Origin: Tissierellia bacterium
Lineage (GTDB): Bacteria > Bacillota > Clostridia > Tissierellales > Sedimentibacteraceae
Reading direction: 5' to 3'
NCBI GenBank assembly: GCA_012843025.1
Contig: DURT01000017.1
Location: forward strand, 1 to 40,714
Length of the DNA: 40,714 nt
A program made the translations under genes and the position numbers. Positions 1 to 9,189 of the stretch are shown piece after piece; the stretch's first letter is position 1; every line of letters begins with the position of its first letter. The notes beneath the pieces are model-generated. The model was given only the letters and a program-made list of their open reading frames with translations. It was not told the origin of the DNA and did no database searches.

Positions 1-241
1 ATCCAGCCTGAAAAATATATCTGGCAAGACAGAGTCTGAATTAAAAGAAATTATTTCATCCAGTAATTATACTATTATTGAGAATGAAAATCAGTCCATG
101 AGATTAGATGGAAACAATGTGGATTTAGAAAAGGAAAATCTACAATTAGCCCAAACTCAGCTTCAATATATGTACACAGTAACGGAAATCAATTCATATT
201 TTGCTAAATTAAAATCCGTTATTTCCGAAGGAAAAAAATAA
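1..241 (+). CDS. flgB: Flagellar basal-body rod protein FlgB, C-terminal part
   Basis: The frame is open from the window edge (codons start at base 2) to the TAA at 239-241, about 79 residues. It contains the FlgB-type stretch MRLDGNNVDLEKE followed by a C-terminal amphipathic helix (LAQTQLQYMYTVTEINSYF), which in this family packs into the proximal rod. FlgB is an exported rod subunit that sits on the MS ring with FliE. It lies 15 bases before flgC, the standard flgB-flgC-fliE order. The N-terminus and promoter are outside the window, so the start and operon leader cannot be judged. Confidence 0.93.
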   Translation, partial: SSLKNISGKTESELKEIISSSNYTIIENENQSMRLDGNNVDLEKENLQLAQTQLQYMYTVTEINSYFAKLKSVISEGKK

Positions 242-256
242 TAAAGGAGAGTTAAT

Positions 257-688
257 ATGTCATTTTTGCAATCACTTAATATAAGCGGTTCCGGACTAAC
301 GGCACAAAGATTAAGAATGGACATAATATCCGAAAATATAGCTAATATGGATACTACAAGAACTCAGGAGGGGGGCCCCTACAGAAGAAAAATGGTGGTT
401 CTTGAATCTTCCGACAGCTTTAAAAACAAACTGCTGAAAAATATAAAGGACTATAAAGCAGGAGGAGTGGAGGTTGCTGAAATAGTGGAAGATCCTAGTG
501 AGTTTAAGAAAGTATTTAATCCTGACCACCCTGATGCAGATGAAAACGGTTATGTAAACATGCCTAATGTAGATTCCTTAAAAGAAACTGTTGACTTGAT
601 GGAAGCATTCAGAGCTTATCAGGCCAATGTAACCGCCCTTAATACACTTAAGCAAATGGCAGTTAAAGCACTGGAAATAGGGAGGTAG
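257..688 (+). CDS. flgC: Flagellar basal-body rod protein FlgC
   Basis: Encodes 143 residues, the normal FlgC length. The N-terminus has the flagellar rod/hook signature (GSGLTAQRLRMDIISENIAN). The C-terminus has the matching helix (LKETVDLMEAFRAYQANVTALNTLKQMAVKALEI), typical of axial proteins whose two ends form the D0 coiled coil. FlgC is exported by the flagellar type III system and forms proximal rod. An AAAGGAG SD site lies about 8 bases before the ATG. It sits 3 bases before fliE. Confidence 0.97.
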   Translation: MSFLQSLNISGSGLTAQRLRMDIISENIANMDTTRTQEGGPYRRKMVVLESSDSFKNKLLKNIKDYKAGGVEVAEIVEDPSEFKKVFNPDHPDADENGYVNMPNVDSLKETVDLMEAFRAYQANVTALNTLKQMAVKALEIGR

Positions 689-691
689 TTT

Positions 692-988
692 ATGTTTATT
701 GAACCTATCAAGCCTATTGAAGGAATCCAAAGTAATGAATTAAAGAAAACTGAGAATGAAAGTGATCAATTTTTATTTAAGTCAATATTGGACAATGCTA
801 TCGAAAATTATAAGAATGCAGAAGCGGAAGTAGATAAGGATGTTTACAAATTAGCGATGGGAGAAACCGATGATCTGCATAATCTTATGATAAATATGCA
901 GAAGGCGCAAATTTCTTTAGATTTAGTTATACAACTGAGAAACAAAGCTTTAGATGCTTACAATGAAATTATGCGTATGGGAGTTTAA
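692..988 (+). CDS. fliE: Flagellar hook-basal body complex protein FliE
   Basis: Encodes 98 residues, the usual size for FliE. The C-terminal half matches the family: DVYKLAMGETDDLHNLMINMQKAQISLDLVIQLRNKALDAYNEIMRM. FliE is an early export substrate that links the MS ring/export gate to the rod. The gene begins three bases after the flgC stop and an SD-like GGGAGG overlaps the flgC end, implying coupled translation. It leads directly to fliF. Confidence 0.96.
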   Translation: MFIEPIKPIEGIQSNELKKTENESDQFLFKSILDNAIENYKNAEAEVDKDVYKLAMGETDDLHNLMINMQKAQISLDLVIQLRNKALDAYNEIMRMGV

Positions 989-1017
989 TAAAATTTTCAT
1001 ACTAACGGGAGCTATAA

Positions 1018-2574
1018 ATGGAGCAGTTAAAACATATATGGAACAGTATAATTGAATTTTGGGGAAAGTTAACAGACAAGAAAAAAAGACTTATAAAAAT
1101 CGGGCTAATCCTATTAGTAGCAGGCTCCGTTATAATTGCTTTTATTTTGAATTATAAAGAATATACCATTCTTTTCAGAAATCTGGACGAAGCCGAAACT
1201 GTTGAAGTCATGCAGCATCTTCAAAAAAACAATGTAGATTATAAATTTGAGGATGGTACCATACTTATACCTAAAAAACAAGAAAGTTTATTAAGAATGC
1301 AGTTAGCTCAGGCTGGACATCCCCGAACTGGAATAAACTACGATATTTTTACCGAGAATATTGATTTCATGACAACAGATTATGAAAAACGACAGTATGA
1401 AGTTTTCCAGCTACAGGAAAGATTGCAAGGGTCTATAGAAACTATAGAAGGTGTTGAGAAGGCAATTGTAACCATAAGTATACCTGAAAGAAAAAACTTT
1501 GCATGGGAAACCGATAAAAATGAATCTTCGGCTTCCGTTAAAATTAATTTAAGAAGTGGATATACTTTAACCCCTTCTCAGACAAGTGGAATAATTCAGC
1601 TGTTGGTAAAGAGTGTGGAAGGTTTAAAGGAAGAAAATGTTGCAATAGTTGATACAGAAGGAAACAGTTTAAAAGTTACCGATGAAATGCAGCAAACTAA
1701 TACTATTAAACTGAAACTTGAAATAGAAAAAGAATTTGAAAAAGAAACGGAAAGGAATGTAACGGAATTTCTGTCTAAGATCTACGGCCCTGAGAATGTA
1801 CAGGTTTCTTCAAAATGCACTATTAATTTTGATAAGAAAATAAGCGAAATACTGCAATACTTACCTGATGAAGAAACCAACTTAGGAGTTCCCAGGGACA
1901 CTCATAACGAAAGGGAAATTACAGGAGAGGGAGAAACTACAGGTGGAATACCTGGAACAGAATCCAATGCAGAAGTACCTACATATCCGGGAGTGGAAAT
2001 AAGGGGAGATGATATATACTTCAGAGATTCCAGTACAATAAATTACTTAGTTAGTCAGCTGAAGGAGCAAATTGAACATAATCCGGGAACTATAGAAAAA
2101 CTTACGGTAGCTGCCGTGATAAACAGAGAATATATGAGCGATGAAGAATTGGAAGAGGTAAGAAAACTCATAGCTTTCTCTGCTGGAATTGATACTGAAA
2201 ATATAGCTTTGAGCAATATGGTTTTCTATGATCCCGATTCACCATCAGTTCCTGTTATTGGACAAGAGCCTGGTGAAGAAGGTATTCAGTTAAAAGACAT
2301 ACTTATTTACGGCGGGGCAGCCCTAGTACTAATTACTATAATAATCCTTATAATAGTTATAGTTCTTAACAAGAGAAGGAAGAAAAAAGAGTTACTTGCT
2401 AGGGAAGAAATAGTTTCAGAAGAAGAGGAATATTCCTGGGCTGATATAGAAGAGGGAATAAAAGTACAAGAAACACAAGAGCAAGCCATAAAGAAACAAC
2501 TAAAAGACTTTACATCAACTAATCCTGAAATAGTGGCACAGCTTATCAGAACATGGCTAAAGGGAGAAGACTAA
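1018..2574 (+). CDS. fliF: Flagellar MS-ring protein FliF
   Basis: Encodes 518 residues, in the family range. There is an N-terminal membrane helix (about residues 26-44), then the ring-building periplasmic-type domains with the YscJ/FliF motif region (YTILFRNLDEAETVEVMQ). A second membrane helix lies near residue 430 and is followed by a lysine/arginine stop-transfer patch. The acidic C-terminal tail ends in EIVAQLIRTWLKGED, the segment that binds the N-terminal domain of FliG. FliF forms the membrane ring housing the export gate. The stop overlaps the fliG start by one base (TAATG). Confidence 0.97.
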   Translation: MEQLKHIWNSIIEFWGKLTDKKKRLIKIGLILLVAGSVIIAFILNYKEYTILFRNLDEAETVEVMQHLQKNNVDYKFEDGTILIPKKQESLLRMQLAQAGHPRTGINYDIFTENIDFMTTDYEKRQYEVFQLQERLQGSIETIEGVEKAIVTISIPERKNFAWETDKNESSASVKINLRSGYTLTPSQTSGIIQLLVKSVEGLKEENVAIVDTEGNSLKVTDEMQQTNTIKLKLEIEKEFEKETERNVTEFLSKIYGPENVQVSSKCTINFDKKISEILQYLPDEETNLGVPRDTHNEREITGEGETTGGIPGTESNAEVPTYPGVEIRGDDIYFRDSSTINYLVSQLKEQIEHNPGTIEKLTVAAVINREYMSDEELEEVRKLIAFSAGIDTENIALSNMVFYDPDSPSVPVIGQEPGEEGIQLKDILIYGGAALVLITIIILIIVIVLNKRRKKKELLAREEIVSEEEEYSWADIEEGIKVQETQEQAIKKQLKDFTSTNPEIVAQLIRTWLKGED

Positions 2575-3575
2575 TGTCAAGATTAACGGGAAAACAAAAA
2601 GCTGCGGCAATAATTATTTCTTTAGGCGCAGATACTGCATCCAAAGTTTATAAATATTTAAGAGAAGATGAAATTGAACAATTAACTTTTGAAATTTCCA
2701 GACTGCAGCATATTAGCCCCCAAACGATGGAAGGTACTTTGAAAGATTTTTATGACCTATGTCTTACTCAAAAAGTTATTACGGAAGGGGGACTGGAGTA
2801 TGCCAAAATTGTATTGGAAAAAGCCTTCGGTTCCCAGACTGCAGCAAGTCTTTTGGAACGGGTAACCAAGACAATGCGGTCAAAAGCTTTCGACTTTATA
2901 CGAAAGGCAGATTACAAAAATCTTTTGGCAATTATACAAAACGAACATCCTCAAACAATTGCTTTAATATTGTCTTATGCAAGAGCAGATCAGGCGTCAG
3001 CCGTTATTGCAGAACTGCCTAAGGAAAAAAGAATAGATGTAGTTGAGAGAATTGCTAAAATGGACCGTACATCTCCGGAAATTGTAAAACATGTGGAAGA
3101 AGAATTAATCAAGAAATTCCAATCCATAGTATCTGTCGATTATACGGAAATTGGCGGAATAAACTATGTTGCAGATATTATGAACAATATGGACAGAGGA
3201 AATGAAAAATACATATTTGATGAACTTAACAAGAAAGATGCAAAACTTTCCGATGAAATCAGAAAGAGAATGTTCATATTTGAAGATATAGTTACATTAG
3301 ATCCTATGAGTATTCAAAGATTCTTACGGGAAGTTGACAGCAGAGACCTGGTACTGTCTATTAAAGGTTCAAATAAGGAAGTTGCCGATGTTTTATTTGC
3401 CAATATGTCAAGCAAGATGGCAGAAACTATCAGATCAGAGTTGGAGTATACTCGTAATGTTCGCTTAAGGGATGTGGAGGAAGCCCAGCAAAGAATTGTA
3501 TCCGTAATAAGACGTTTGGAAGAAGAAGGGGAATTGGTAATATCTAAGAGCGGAAAGGATGATATTATTGTCTAA
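2574..3575 (+). CDS. fliG: Flagellar motor switch protein FliG
   Basis: Start chosen at the ATG at 2574 (MSRLTGKQKAAAIIISLG), preceded by AAGGGAGAAG. A farther in-frame ATG at 2553 lies inside fliF and lacks an SD site. The 333-residue product has the N-terminal FliF-binding domain, the middle domain EHPQTIALIL motif, and a C-terminal domain with the charged torque helix (IQRFLREVDSRDLVLSIKG) that meets MotA. FliG converts ion flow at the stator into rotor torque and carries the switch state from FliM/FliY. The 3' end overlaps fliH. Confidence 0.97.
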   Translation: MSRLTGKQKAAAIIISLGADTASKVYKYLREDEIEQLTFEISRLQHISPQTMEGTLKDFYDLCLTQKVITEGGLEYAKIVLEKAFGSQTAASLLERVTKTMRSKAFDFIRKADYKNLLAIIQNEHPQTIALILSYARADQASAVIAELPKEKRIDVVERIAKMDRTSPEIVKHVEEELIKKFQSIVSVDYTEIGGINYVADIMNNMDRGNEKYIFDELNKKDAKLSDEIRKRMFIFEDIVTLDPMSIQRFLREVDSRDLVLSIKGSNKEVADVLFANMSSKMAETIRSELEYTRNVRLRDVEEAQQRIVSVIRRLEEEGELVISKSGKDDIIV

Positions 3576-4329
3576 TATTATTAAAGCCCGGTATGTGGTT
3601 TATGACAGCAGCGAAAAAAAGGAAACAAATATTGTTGAACCTATAACTACAACCATTTCCAAGGAAGAGCTGTTTGATATATATAACCAGCGGGAAATTA
3701 TATTGAAGGAAGCTGAAGAGGAAGCTGCTAAAATCATCAATGCCGCAATTAAAGAAGCCCGTTTGGAAGCAGAAGGTATTAAAAAAAAGGGCTATGAAGA
3801 TGGTTATAATGCAGGTATGGAAGCGGGTAAAAACAAAGGTTATATAGAAGGATATGCATCTGGACAAAGAGAAGCTGTGGAAATTTTAGAGGAACAAAGT
3901 AAGGAAAAATTAAATGAATTGGCTGAAATGATTAAATTGATAGAAAAAGAGAAGCTATCTATCCTTTCGAAATTTGAACAAGATTTAACCCGTTTAGCCT
4001 TAGATATAGCAGAAAAAATTATTAGGAATGAAGTAGATACAAAGGACAATGTGGTTCTATCCATAATCAAGGACCTTATAAATGATTATCGTAAATCAGA
4101 ATGGATTAAGATTTATATTTCCGGTAAGGATGATGTTCTAACCCTTCAGGGAGATCAAGAATTAATGAACATGCTTAATAAAATATCCAAAGATGTAAAA
4201 ATAGAAGTCTTGGATGAACTGGAAAAAGGCAGTGCAATTATTGAAACAGAAGATGGAATAGTGGAAGCAAGTATAGAAACACAGCTTAAAAATTTAAGAG
4301 AAATGGTATTAAGTAAAAATGCAGGTTAG
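3568..4329 (+). CDS. fliH: Flagellar export ATPase regulator FliH
   Basis: The product is Glu/Lys-rich with a central coiled coil (about residues 45-130) containing the glycine-repeat stretch GYEDGYNAGMEAGKNKGYIEGYASG. This GxxxG-type run is a hallmark of FliH. A C-terminal V-ATPase E-subunit-like domain follows. FliH dimers bind FliI and hold the ATPase at the C ring. I favour the TTG at 3568 because AAAGGA (3554-3559) lies 8 bases upstream. The in-frame ATG at 3559 overlaps that SD and would add only three residues. The gene overlaps fliG by 8 bases and fliI by 11. Confidence 0.93.
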   Translation: MSNIIKARYVVYDSSEKKETNIVEPITTTISKEELFDIYNQREIILKEAEEEAAKIINAAIKEARLEAEGIKKKGYEDGYNAGMEAGKNKGYIEGYASGQREAVEILEEQSKEKLNELAEMIKLIEKEKLSILSKFEQDLTRLALDIAEKIIRNEVDTKDNVVLSIIKDLINDYRKSEWIKIYISGKDDVLTLQGDQELMNMLNKISKDVKIEVLDELEKGSAIIETEDGIVEASIETQLKNLREMVLSKNAG

Positions 4330-5629
4330 GGAAAAGTTTAAAGAAATAAGAGATGTATTAGCAAAAGAAAATTTATGCACCTATATAGGAAAAGTTAAAA
4401 GAATATCTGGAATGATGATTGAAGCTACAGGTAGCAAGTACCGCATAGGAGAAGTTTGTGAAATAGACACAGATGCTATTGGGAAAAAGGTACCAGCTGA
4501 AGTGGTGGGATTCAACGATGGCAGAGTACTCCTGATGCCTTATGAGGATATAAAGGGTATAGGCTTAGGAAATACGGTAACTGCCACAAACAATAAACTA
4601 AAAATACCTGTAGGTGACTTTCTAATAGGGAGAATCGTTGATGCAACGGGACAACCTATAGACGATGGTGAAAAATTTCCTGTAAGTGAGTATTGTTATG
4701 TGGATAATGAATACATAAATCCCTTATCAAGACCCAGAATAAACGAAACTTTAAGTTTTGGAATAAAGGCTATAGACGGATTGTTAACCATAGGTAAGGG
4801 GCAGCGTATGGGGATTTTTGCAGGAAGCGGAGTAGGAAAAAGTACCCTTCTAGGTATGGTTGCTAAAAATGTAAAGGCAGATATAAATGTAATTGCACTG
4901 GTAGGGGAAAGAGGAAGAGAAGTAAGAGAGTTTATTGAAAAAGATTTGGGTGAAGAAGGATTAAAAAGGTCTGTCTTAGTGGTGGCCACATCAGATCAAC
5001 CGGCCATGTTAAGGGTAAAATGTGCATTGACTGCCACAACTATTGCAGAATACTTTAAAGACAAGGGTAAGGACGTTCTTTTGATGATGGATTCCATTAC
5101 TAGGTTTGCAATGGCTCAAAGAGAAATAGGTCTGGCAACGGGAGAACCCCCTGTATCCAGAGGCTATACCCCTTCCATTTATGCAGAACTGCCAAAGTTA
5201 TTAGAAAGAAGCGGGAATTTCATGGAAGGCTCCATAACCGGAATTTATACCGTATTAGTGGAAGGAGACGACACTAACGAACCCATATCCGATACCGTAA
5301 GAGGTATAGTAGATGGTCACATAGTATTAACCAGAAAATTAGCCAACTCAAACCACTATCCTGCAATAGACATTAATGCCAGTATATCGAGATTAATGAA
5401 TGACATTGTTACAGAGGAACACAATAATAAGGCTAACAAAATCAGGGATGTTTTAGCAGAATACTATGCTAATTTCGATTTAATTTCAATCGGAGCCTAC
5501 AAAAAAGGTACAAATCCAAAATTAGATGAAGCAATAGAAAAGATAGATGAAGTTAATAATTTCTTAAAACAAGGTGTAAATGAAAAATATACTTTTGAGG
5601 AAATAATCGACTTAATGGATAAAATTTAA
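4319..5629 (+). CDS. fliI: Flagellar export ATPase FliI
   Basis: Encodes 436 residues, normal for FliI. The Walker A motif (AGSGVGKST) lies near residue 168 and Walker B (DVLLMMDSITRFAMAQRE) near residue 252, with the family motif GYTPSIYAELPKLLERSG between them and the C-terminus. It is an F1-beta-like ATPase that energises flagellar type III export as a hexamer with FliH and FliJ. The ATG overlaps the end of fliH and has no strong SD, so translation is probably coupled to fliH. Confidence 0.98.
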   Translation: MQVREKFKEIRDVLAKENLCTYIGKVKRISGMMIEATGSKYRIGEVCEIDTDAIGKKVPAEVVGFNDGRVLLMPYEDIKGIGLGNTVTATNNKLKIPVGDFLIGRIVDATGQPIDDGEKFPVSEYCYVDNEYINPLSRPRINETLSFGIKAIDGLLTIGKGQRMGIFAGSGVGKSTLLGMVAKNVKADINVIALVGERGREVREFIEKDLGEEGLKRSVLVVATSDQPAMLRVKCALTATTIAEYFKDKGKDVLLMMDSITRFAMAQREIGLATGEPPVSRGYTPSIYAELPKLLERSGNFMEGSITGIYTVLVEGDDTNEPISDTVRGIVDGHIVLTRKLANSNHYPAIDINASISRLMNDIVTEEHNNKANKIRDVLAEYYANFDLISIGAYKKGTNPKLDEAIEKIDEVNNFLKQGVNEKYTFEEIIDLMDKI

Positions 5630-5662
5630 TATCTCCAGGGGAAAAATATAAAGGGGTAAAAT

Positions 5663-6115
5663 ATGAAAAAATTTAATTTTTCACTGCAAAAAGTGTTGGA
5701 AATAAAAGAACAGTTATTGGAAAACTTAAAAATAGAGCTGAGCAATTTAAATACAGAATACAAAAATATTGAATTGGCAATTAAAAAACTGCAAGGGAAA
5801 TTTTATGAAGTAGAAAAGGAATATACAGAAAAAACATTTAAGTCTATATCTCCCGGGGAAATATCCTATTATAAATTATTAATGAACAGCATTTTAAAAC
5901 AAATTGAAGACAATGAAGAAAAAAGAAAAATAATACTAAAGAAAATAGCGGCTAAAAGACAAGAAATAATAAACATGAACATGGAAATTTCAAGCTTGGA
6001 GAAACTCAGGGAAAAGGAATTAGAAAAATACAAAAAGGAATATATGAAGAAAGAAGAAATTTTCATTGAAGAATTTGTTTCAAACAAAAACACAGCAAGG
6101 AAGTATGCAATTTAA
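5663..6115 (+). CDS. fliJ: Flagellar export chaperone/stalk protein FliJ
   Basis: Encodes 150 residues, almost entirely Glu/Lys-rich alpha-helix with heptad character, as expected of the FliJ antiparallel coiled coil that inserts into the FliI hexamer and contacts FlhA. It starts FNFSLQKVLEIKEQLLENLK, which matches the usual F.F.LQ.VL..K pattern at the FliJ N-terminus. An SD (AAAGGGG) lies about 6 bases before the ATG. Its position between fliI and fliK is the standard one. Confidence 0.94.
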   Translation: MKKFNFSLQKVLEIKEQLLENLKIELSNLNTEYKNIELAIKKLQGKFYEVEKEYTEKTFKSISPGEISYYKLLMNSILKQIEDNEEKRKIILKKIAAKRQEIINMNMEISSLEKLREKELEKYKKEYMKKEEIFIEEFVSNKNTARKYAI

Positions 6116-6149
6116 ATTTTAATATAGTACCATGAAAGGAGGTGAAGAA

Positions 6150-7247
6150 TTGAAAGTAATAGGAAATCTTCCTGTCCCGGGACAAGTGACAGGCATAAAA
6201 AGTGACACCCTTAAGGGTAACCTGCTCTTTGAAAACTTGCTTCAAAATGCTGCTGAGAACTTAGGTAAAGATATATTTTTAGGCATTAATGGGGACATGC
6301 CCATAATTTCAAGCCAGGATATTGCAGAGGATACTATTCCCAAGGAAGAGGAAAGAATCATAAAGTACAATCTTGAAAGCCTGAATTTCATAGAAGCTTT
6401 CTTACCCTACAGACCAATAATAAACTCTGAAGCTAAGGTGGAAGATATGGTATTTAAAGAAGCTAGGGAAAATGAAAGCCAAGTACTGCCAAATTATACT
6501 CTCTCAAAGGATCCTGTATCAGAGAAGCTAGTTTTCCATAAAGATACTCCCATAGACAAACCCCAGGAAAAGTTCTTGATTAAGGAAGATATTAGAGAAA
6601 TTAAAATCAAGGAACAAAAGAACCCCCTATCAATAGTAGAGGAGTCTAAAGAGTTTCCAAAAGCAGAAAAAAATGAAAGGATTCCAGTTGAAGTAGAATT
6701 TCAGGAAGCAATACCTAAGAGTATAGGGGAAAAAGTAATAATCCCTCTTAGCGATGAATCTTCCCAAGTAAGAACTTCAGTAATGTCACAGATTAAAGAA
6801 AAAATATTAATTAATGTGGAAAAAGGGGAAAACCAGGGTATAAGGACAGTGACCATGGAACTAGAGCCTAAACACTTAGGCAAGGTAGATATTAAAATTA
6901 TCTTTGAGGAAAACAGCTTAAGGGTGGAGATTAAAGCGGCAAAGGAAGAAACACAAAAAATAATATCATCCGGCATTGATGAATTGAAAGATTTGCTTAG
7001 CAAAGGGTCCCAGGATATAAAAATTATCGTTAGTCCTGAGAAGTATTATCAAGAGCCAAAAAATACTATCTTACAGCATTTAAACAACAGACAAGGCCAT
7101 GAAAATTTCTACGGTAATTTCGATGGAAACAGTGGACAAAGGCAGGAACAGTACCAGAGGCAGAGAAGTAATTACTACAATAACATAAGGAAAAAAGAAG
7201 ACATATTTTCAGAACTGGTAAAATTAAGTACAGTGGAAGGAGGTTAG
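6150..7247 (+). CDS. fliK: Flagellar hook-length control protein FliK
   Basis: The start is taken as the TTG at 6150 because a near-perfect SD (AAAGGAGGTG, 6135-6144) lies just upstream. An in-frame ATG at 6132 overlaps that SD. The product is about 365 residues, with a low-complexity, charged N-terminal ruler region. The C-terminal Flg_hook domain (about residues 225-300) reads VTMELEPKHLGKVDIKI and RVEIKAAKEETQ. FliK measures the hook and triggers the FlhB switch from rod/hook to filament export. It is followed by flgD two bases after the stop. Confidence 0.93.
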   Translation: MKVIGNLPVPGQVTGIKSDTLKGNLLFENLLQNAAENLGKDIFLGINGDMPIISSQDIAEDTIPKEEERIIKYNLESLNFIEAFLPYRPIINSEAKVEDMVFKEARENESQVLPNYTLSKDPVSEKLVFHKDTPIDKPQEKFLIKEDIREIKIKEQKNPLSIVEESKEFPKAEKNERIPVEVEFQEAIPKSIGEKVIIPLSDESSQVRTSVMSQIKEKILINVEKGENQGIRTVTMELEPKHLGKVDIKIIFEENSLRVEIKAAKEETQKIISSGIDELKDLLSKGSQDIKIIVSPEKYYQEPKNTILQHLNNRQGHENFYGNFDGNSGQRQEQYQRQRSNYYNNIRKKEDIFSELVKLSTVEGG

Positions 7248-7249
7248 CC

Positions 7250-7798
7250 TTGGAAATCAATTCATACAACCTAGGGAAAACCAACAATATCGACTATTCA
7301 AATTTAAATATTCAAAAAAATAAAGATAATTTGAATATGCAGGATTTTTTAAATTTGTTGGTTGCCCAAATAACAAATCAAGATGTTATGAACCCCATGG
7401 ACAATACGGAATTTATAGCACAAATGGCTCAATTTTCATCATTACAGGCTATGTCAGATTTAACTGAACTGGCAATGCAGGCTCAAGCTACATCCCTTAT
7501 AGGGAAAAATGTAGTGGTGGCAGATTATAACAACTATGGACAATTGGAGGTTTATGAGGGAATAGTTCAAAGAGTCACCCTCCATAGCGGAAAAGCAAAG
7601 CTTTATGTAGATGATAAAGAATATGATTATTCAAATGTAATGGAAATTAAGGAGGGGGACAAAAAAGAAGACCCCGTTGAAGAAATCTTAAAAGGTATGT
7701 CGGAAAGTTTACGTAACATAGAAAGTATGACCTACAGGATGACTGAAGATGAAACTACTGATACAGAAAGTACAGGTGAAGATAGTTTCACCGAATAG
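7250..7798 (+). CDS. flgD: Flagellar hook capping protein FlgD
   Basis: Encodes 182 residues. The N-terminal FlgD region is clear: MQDFLNLLVAQITNQDVMNP then NTEFIAQMAQFSSLQAM. A small beta-rich domain (LIGKNVVVADYNNYGQLEVYEGIVQRV) and an acidic tail follow. FlgD caps the growing hook and is needed for FlgE assembly. The start is TTG at 7250, with AAGGAGG about 5 bases upstream; that SD overlaps the end of fliK. It is shorter than proteobacterial FlgD but similar to Gram-positive forms. Confidence 0.95.
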   Translation: MEINSYNLGKTNNIDYSNLNIQKNKDNLNMQDFLNLLVAQITNQDVMNPMDNTEFIAQMAQFSSLQAMSDLTELAMQAQATSLIGKNVVVADYNNYGQLEVYEGIVQRVTLHSGKAKLYVDDKEYDYSNVMEIKEGDKKEDPVEEILKGMSESLRNIESMTYRMTEDETTDTESTGEDSFTE

Positions 7799-7811
7799 AG
7801 GCAGGTGAAAT

Positions 7812-8189
7812 ATGACAGATATTAATTTTATACGAAAAATAAGTAATTTAAACAATTATCCTATTCAACCTAATCAGAACCTGAAGGAAAATGAAAAGAA
7901 CAAATTCAAAGACTTACTTCAGGAAAAAATTAATGAGGAGGTAGTTTTTTCAAAGCATGCCAATGAAAGGATAGCTGAAAGAAATATTCCTCTAAACAGC
8001 CAAGTAACGGAAAAACTGACAGAAGCCTCCCAGCAGGCAAAAGATAAAGGGTTGAAAAACGTACTGGTAATGATTGACAACTCAGCTTTTATTATTAATA
8101 CCGTTCACAATAAAGTAATAACAGCAGTGGACAGCAAAAATTTAAAAGAAAATATTTTTACAAATATCGATGGAGCTGTAATAAAATAG
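7812..8189 (+). CDS. Flagellar operon protein, TIGR02530 type
   Basis: Encodes 125 residues. The centre carries the conserved stretch FSKHANERIAERNIPLN and later KNVLVMIDNSAFIINTVHNKVITAVD, recognised as the small 'flagellar operon protein' family found between flgD and flgE in Firmicutes. Its biochemical role is not established. Position and conservation suggest a part in hook assembly or hook-protein export. The N-terminus is polar and probably disordered. No membrane segment or signal peptide is visible. Confidence 0.85.
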   Translation: MTDINFIRKISNLNNYPIQPNQNLKENEKNKFKDLLQEKINEEVVFSKHANERIAERNIPLNSQVTEKLTEASQQAKDKGLKNVLVMIDNSAFIINTVHNKVITAVDSKNLKENIFTNIDGAVIK

Positions 8190-8260
8190 CCGGTCCATTT
8201 TGGAGGCTAAAGTTCGGACTGATTGAAGAACTAGCAGCTCAGTAAAAGGAGAATGATACT

Positions 8261-9112
8261 ATGATGAAAGCACTTTACTCCGGTGTTTCCGGAATGAGAA
8301 CCCACCAAACTAAAATGGACGTAATAGGTAACAACATTGCCAATGTCAATACATATGGCTTTAAAACTCAAAGGGCAACCTTCAGGGATATATACTATCA
8401 AACCTTGAGAAATCCTGGATCCCCTGATACTGATAGAGGAGGAACTAATGCATCACAGGTAGGATACGGTGCCCAAATTGGTTCTGTAGATATTATTCAT
8501 ACTATTTCAGGATATTCACCTACAGGTAAACTTACAGATGTATATATAAACGGTGAAGGATATTTAAGAGTAATAAACTCCAGCGGTGATATTCTCTATA
8601 CACGTCTTGGAGCTTTGAACTTTGATTCAGCTGGAAACTTAGTTGATGTAAATGGCTCCCGTGTAGTAGGACTTGACAATGAGGGTGGTCATATTACTGC
8701 AACTCCTACAGCAACACAATTAGAAGCTGCAAAACCAATACAAATAAATGAATATGATAAATACAGAAATATTACCATAAACTCCGATGGTTCAATAACA
8801 GCCGTTTATACTGATGATAAAATATATACAATAGGCTGGATTCCTGTTTACAACATTCCCAATCAAGACTCCTTGATTTTGGAAGGTAATTCATATTATT
8901 CAGTTGGTAACAATGCAGGAACTCCAATTGCCAATGTACCTGGAGCCGGCGGAACTGGTCCCTTAGTAACAGGCGGTCTTGAAATGTCAAACGTAGATTT
9001 GGCAAATGAATTTTCTGAAATGATTGTTACCCAGAGAGGGTTCCAGGCTAATACTAAGATAATTTCTGTTGTAGACCAGATGTTAGAAGAGCTTGTTAAC
9101 CTGAAGAGATAA
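8261..9112 (+). CDS. flgE: Flagellar hook protein FlgE (short form)
   Basis: Encodes 283 residues, much shorter than classical FlgE (about 400 or more) and close to FlgG in size. N-terminal axial signature: ALYSGVSGMRTHQTKMDVIGNNIANVNTYGFK. C-terminal signature: GGLEMSNVDLANEFSEMIVTQRGFQANTKIISVVDQMLEELVNLKR. It is called hook because of its place after flgD and the TIGR02530 gene, and because two other FlgF/FlgG-type rod genes lie downstream at 19730 and 20491. The start is the first of two tandem ATG codons, 9 bases after AAAAGGAG. A 71-base leader without a gene precedes it. Confidence 0.87.
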   Translation: MMKALYSGVSGMRTHQTKMDVIGNNIANVNTYGFKTQRATFRDIYYQTLRNPGSPDTDRGGTNASQVGYGAQIGSVDIIHTISGYSPTGKLTDVYINGEGYLRVINSSGDILYTRLGALNFDSAGNLVDVNGSRVVGLDNEGGHITATPTATQLEAAKPIQINEYDKYRNITINSDGSITAVYTDDKIYTIGWIPVYNIPNQDSLILEGNSYYSVGNNAGTPIANVPGAGGTGPLVTGGLEMSNVDLANEFSEMIVTQRGFQANTKIISVVDQMLEELVNLKR

Positions 9113-9123
9113 TGTCATATATC

Positions 9124-9152
9124 ACAGGAGGGGGGATCTTGTCCCCCCCTGT
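9124..9152 (+). terminator. G/C-rich hairpin after flgE (possible attenuator)
   Basis: Six G (9130-9135) plus A9136 pair with T9142 and a C run at 9143-9149. The 5-base loop is TCTTG, and flanking ACA/TGT extends the stem past a bulge. No T-tract follows, so this is not a classical intrinsic terminator. It could slow RNA polymerase or protect the flgE mRNA 3' end. Confidence 0.45.
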
Positions 9153-9189
9153 ATAGCAATATAAAATTATTAGCTATATTCATAAGAAC

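Noticed and set aside
2759..3022. Alternative-frame open stretch inside fliG
   Set aside because: Lies within conserved fliG coding sequence and has no start signal of its own.
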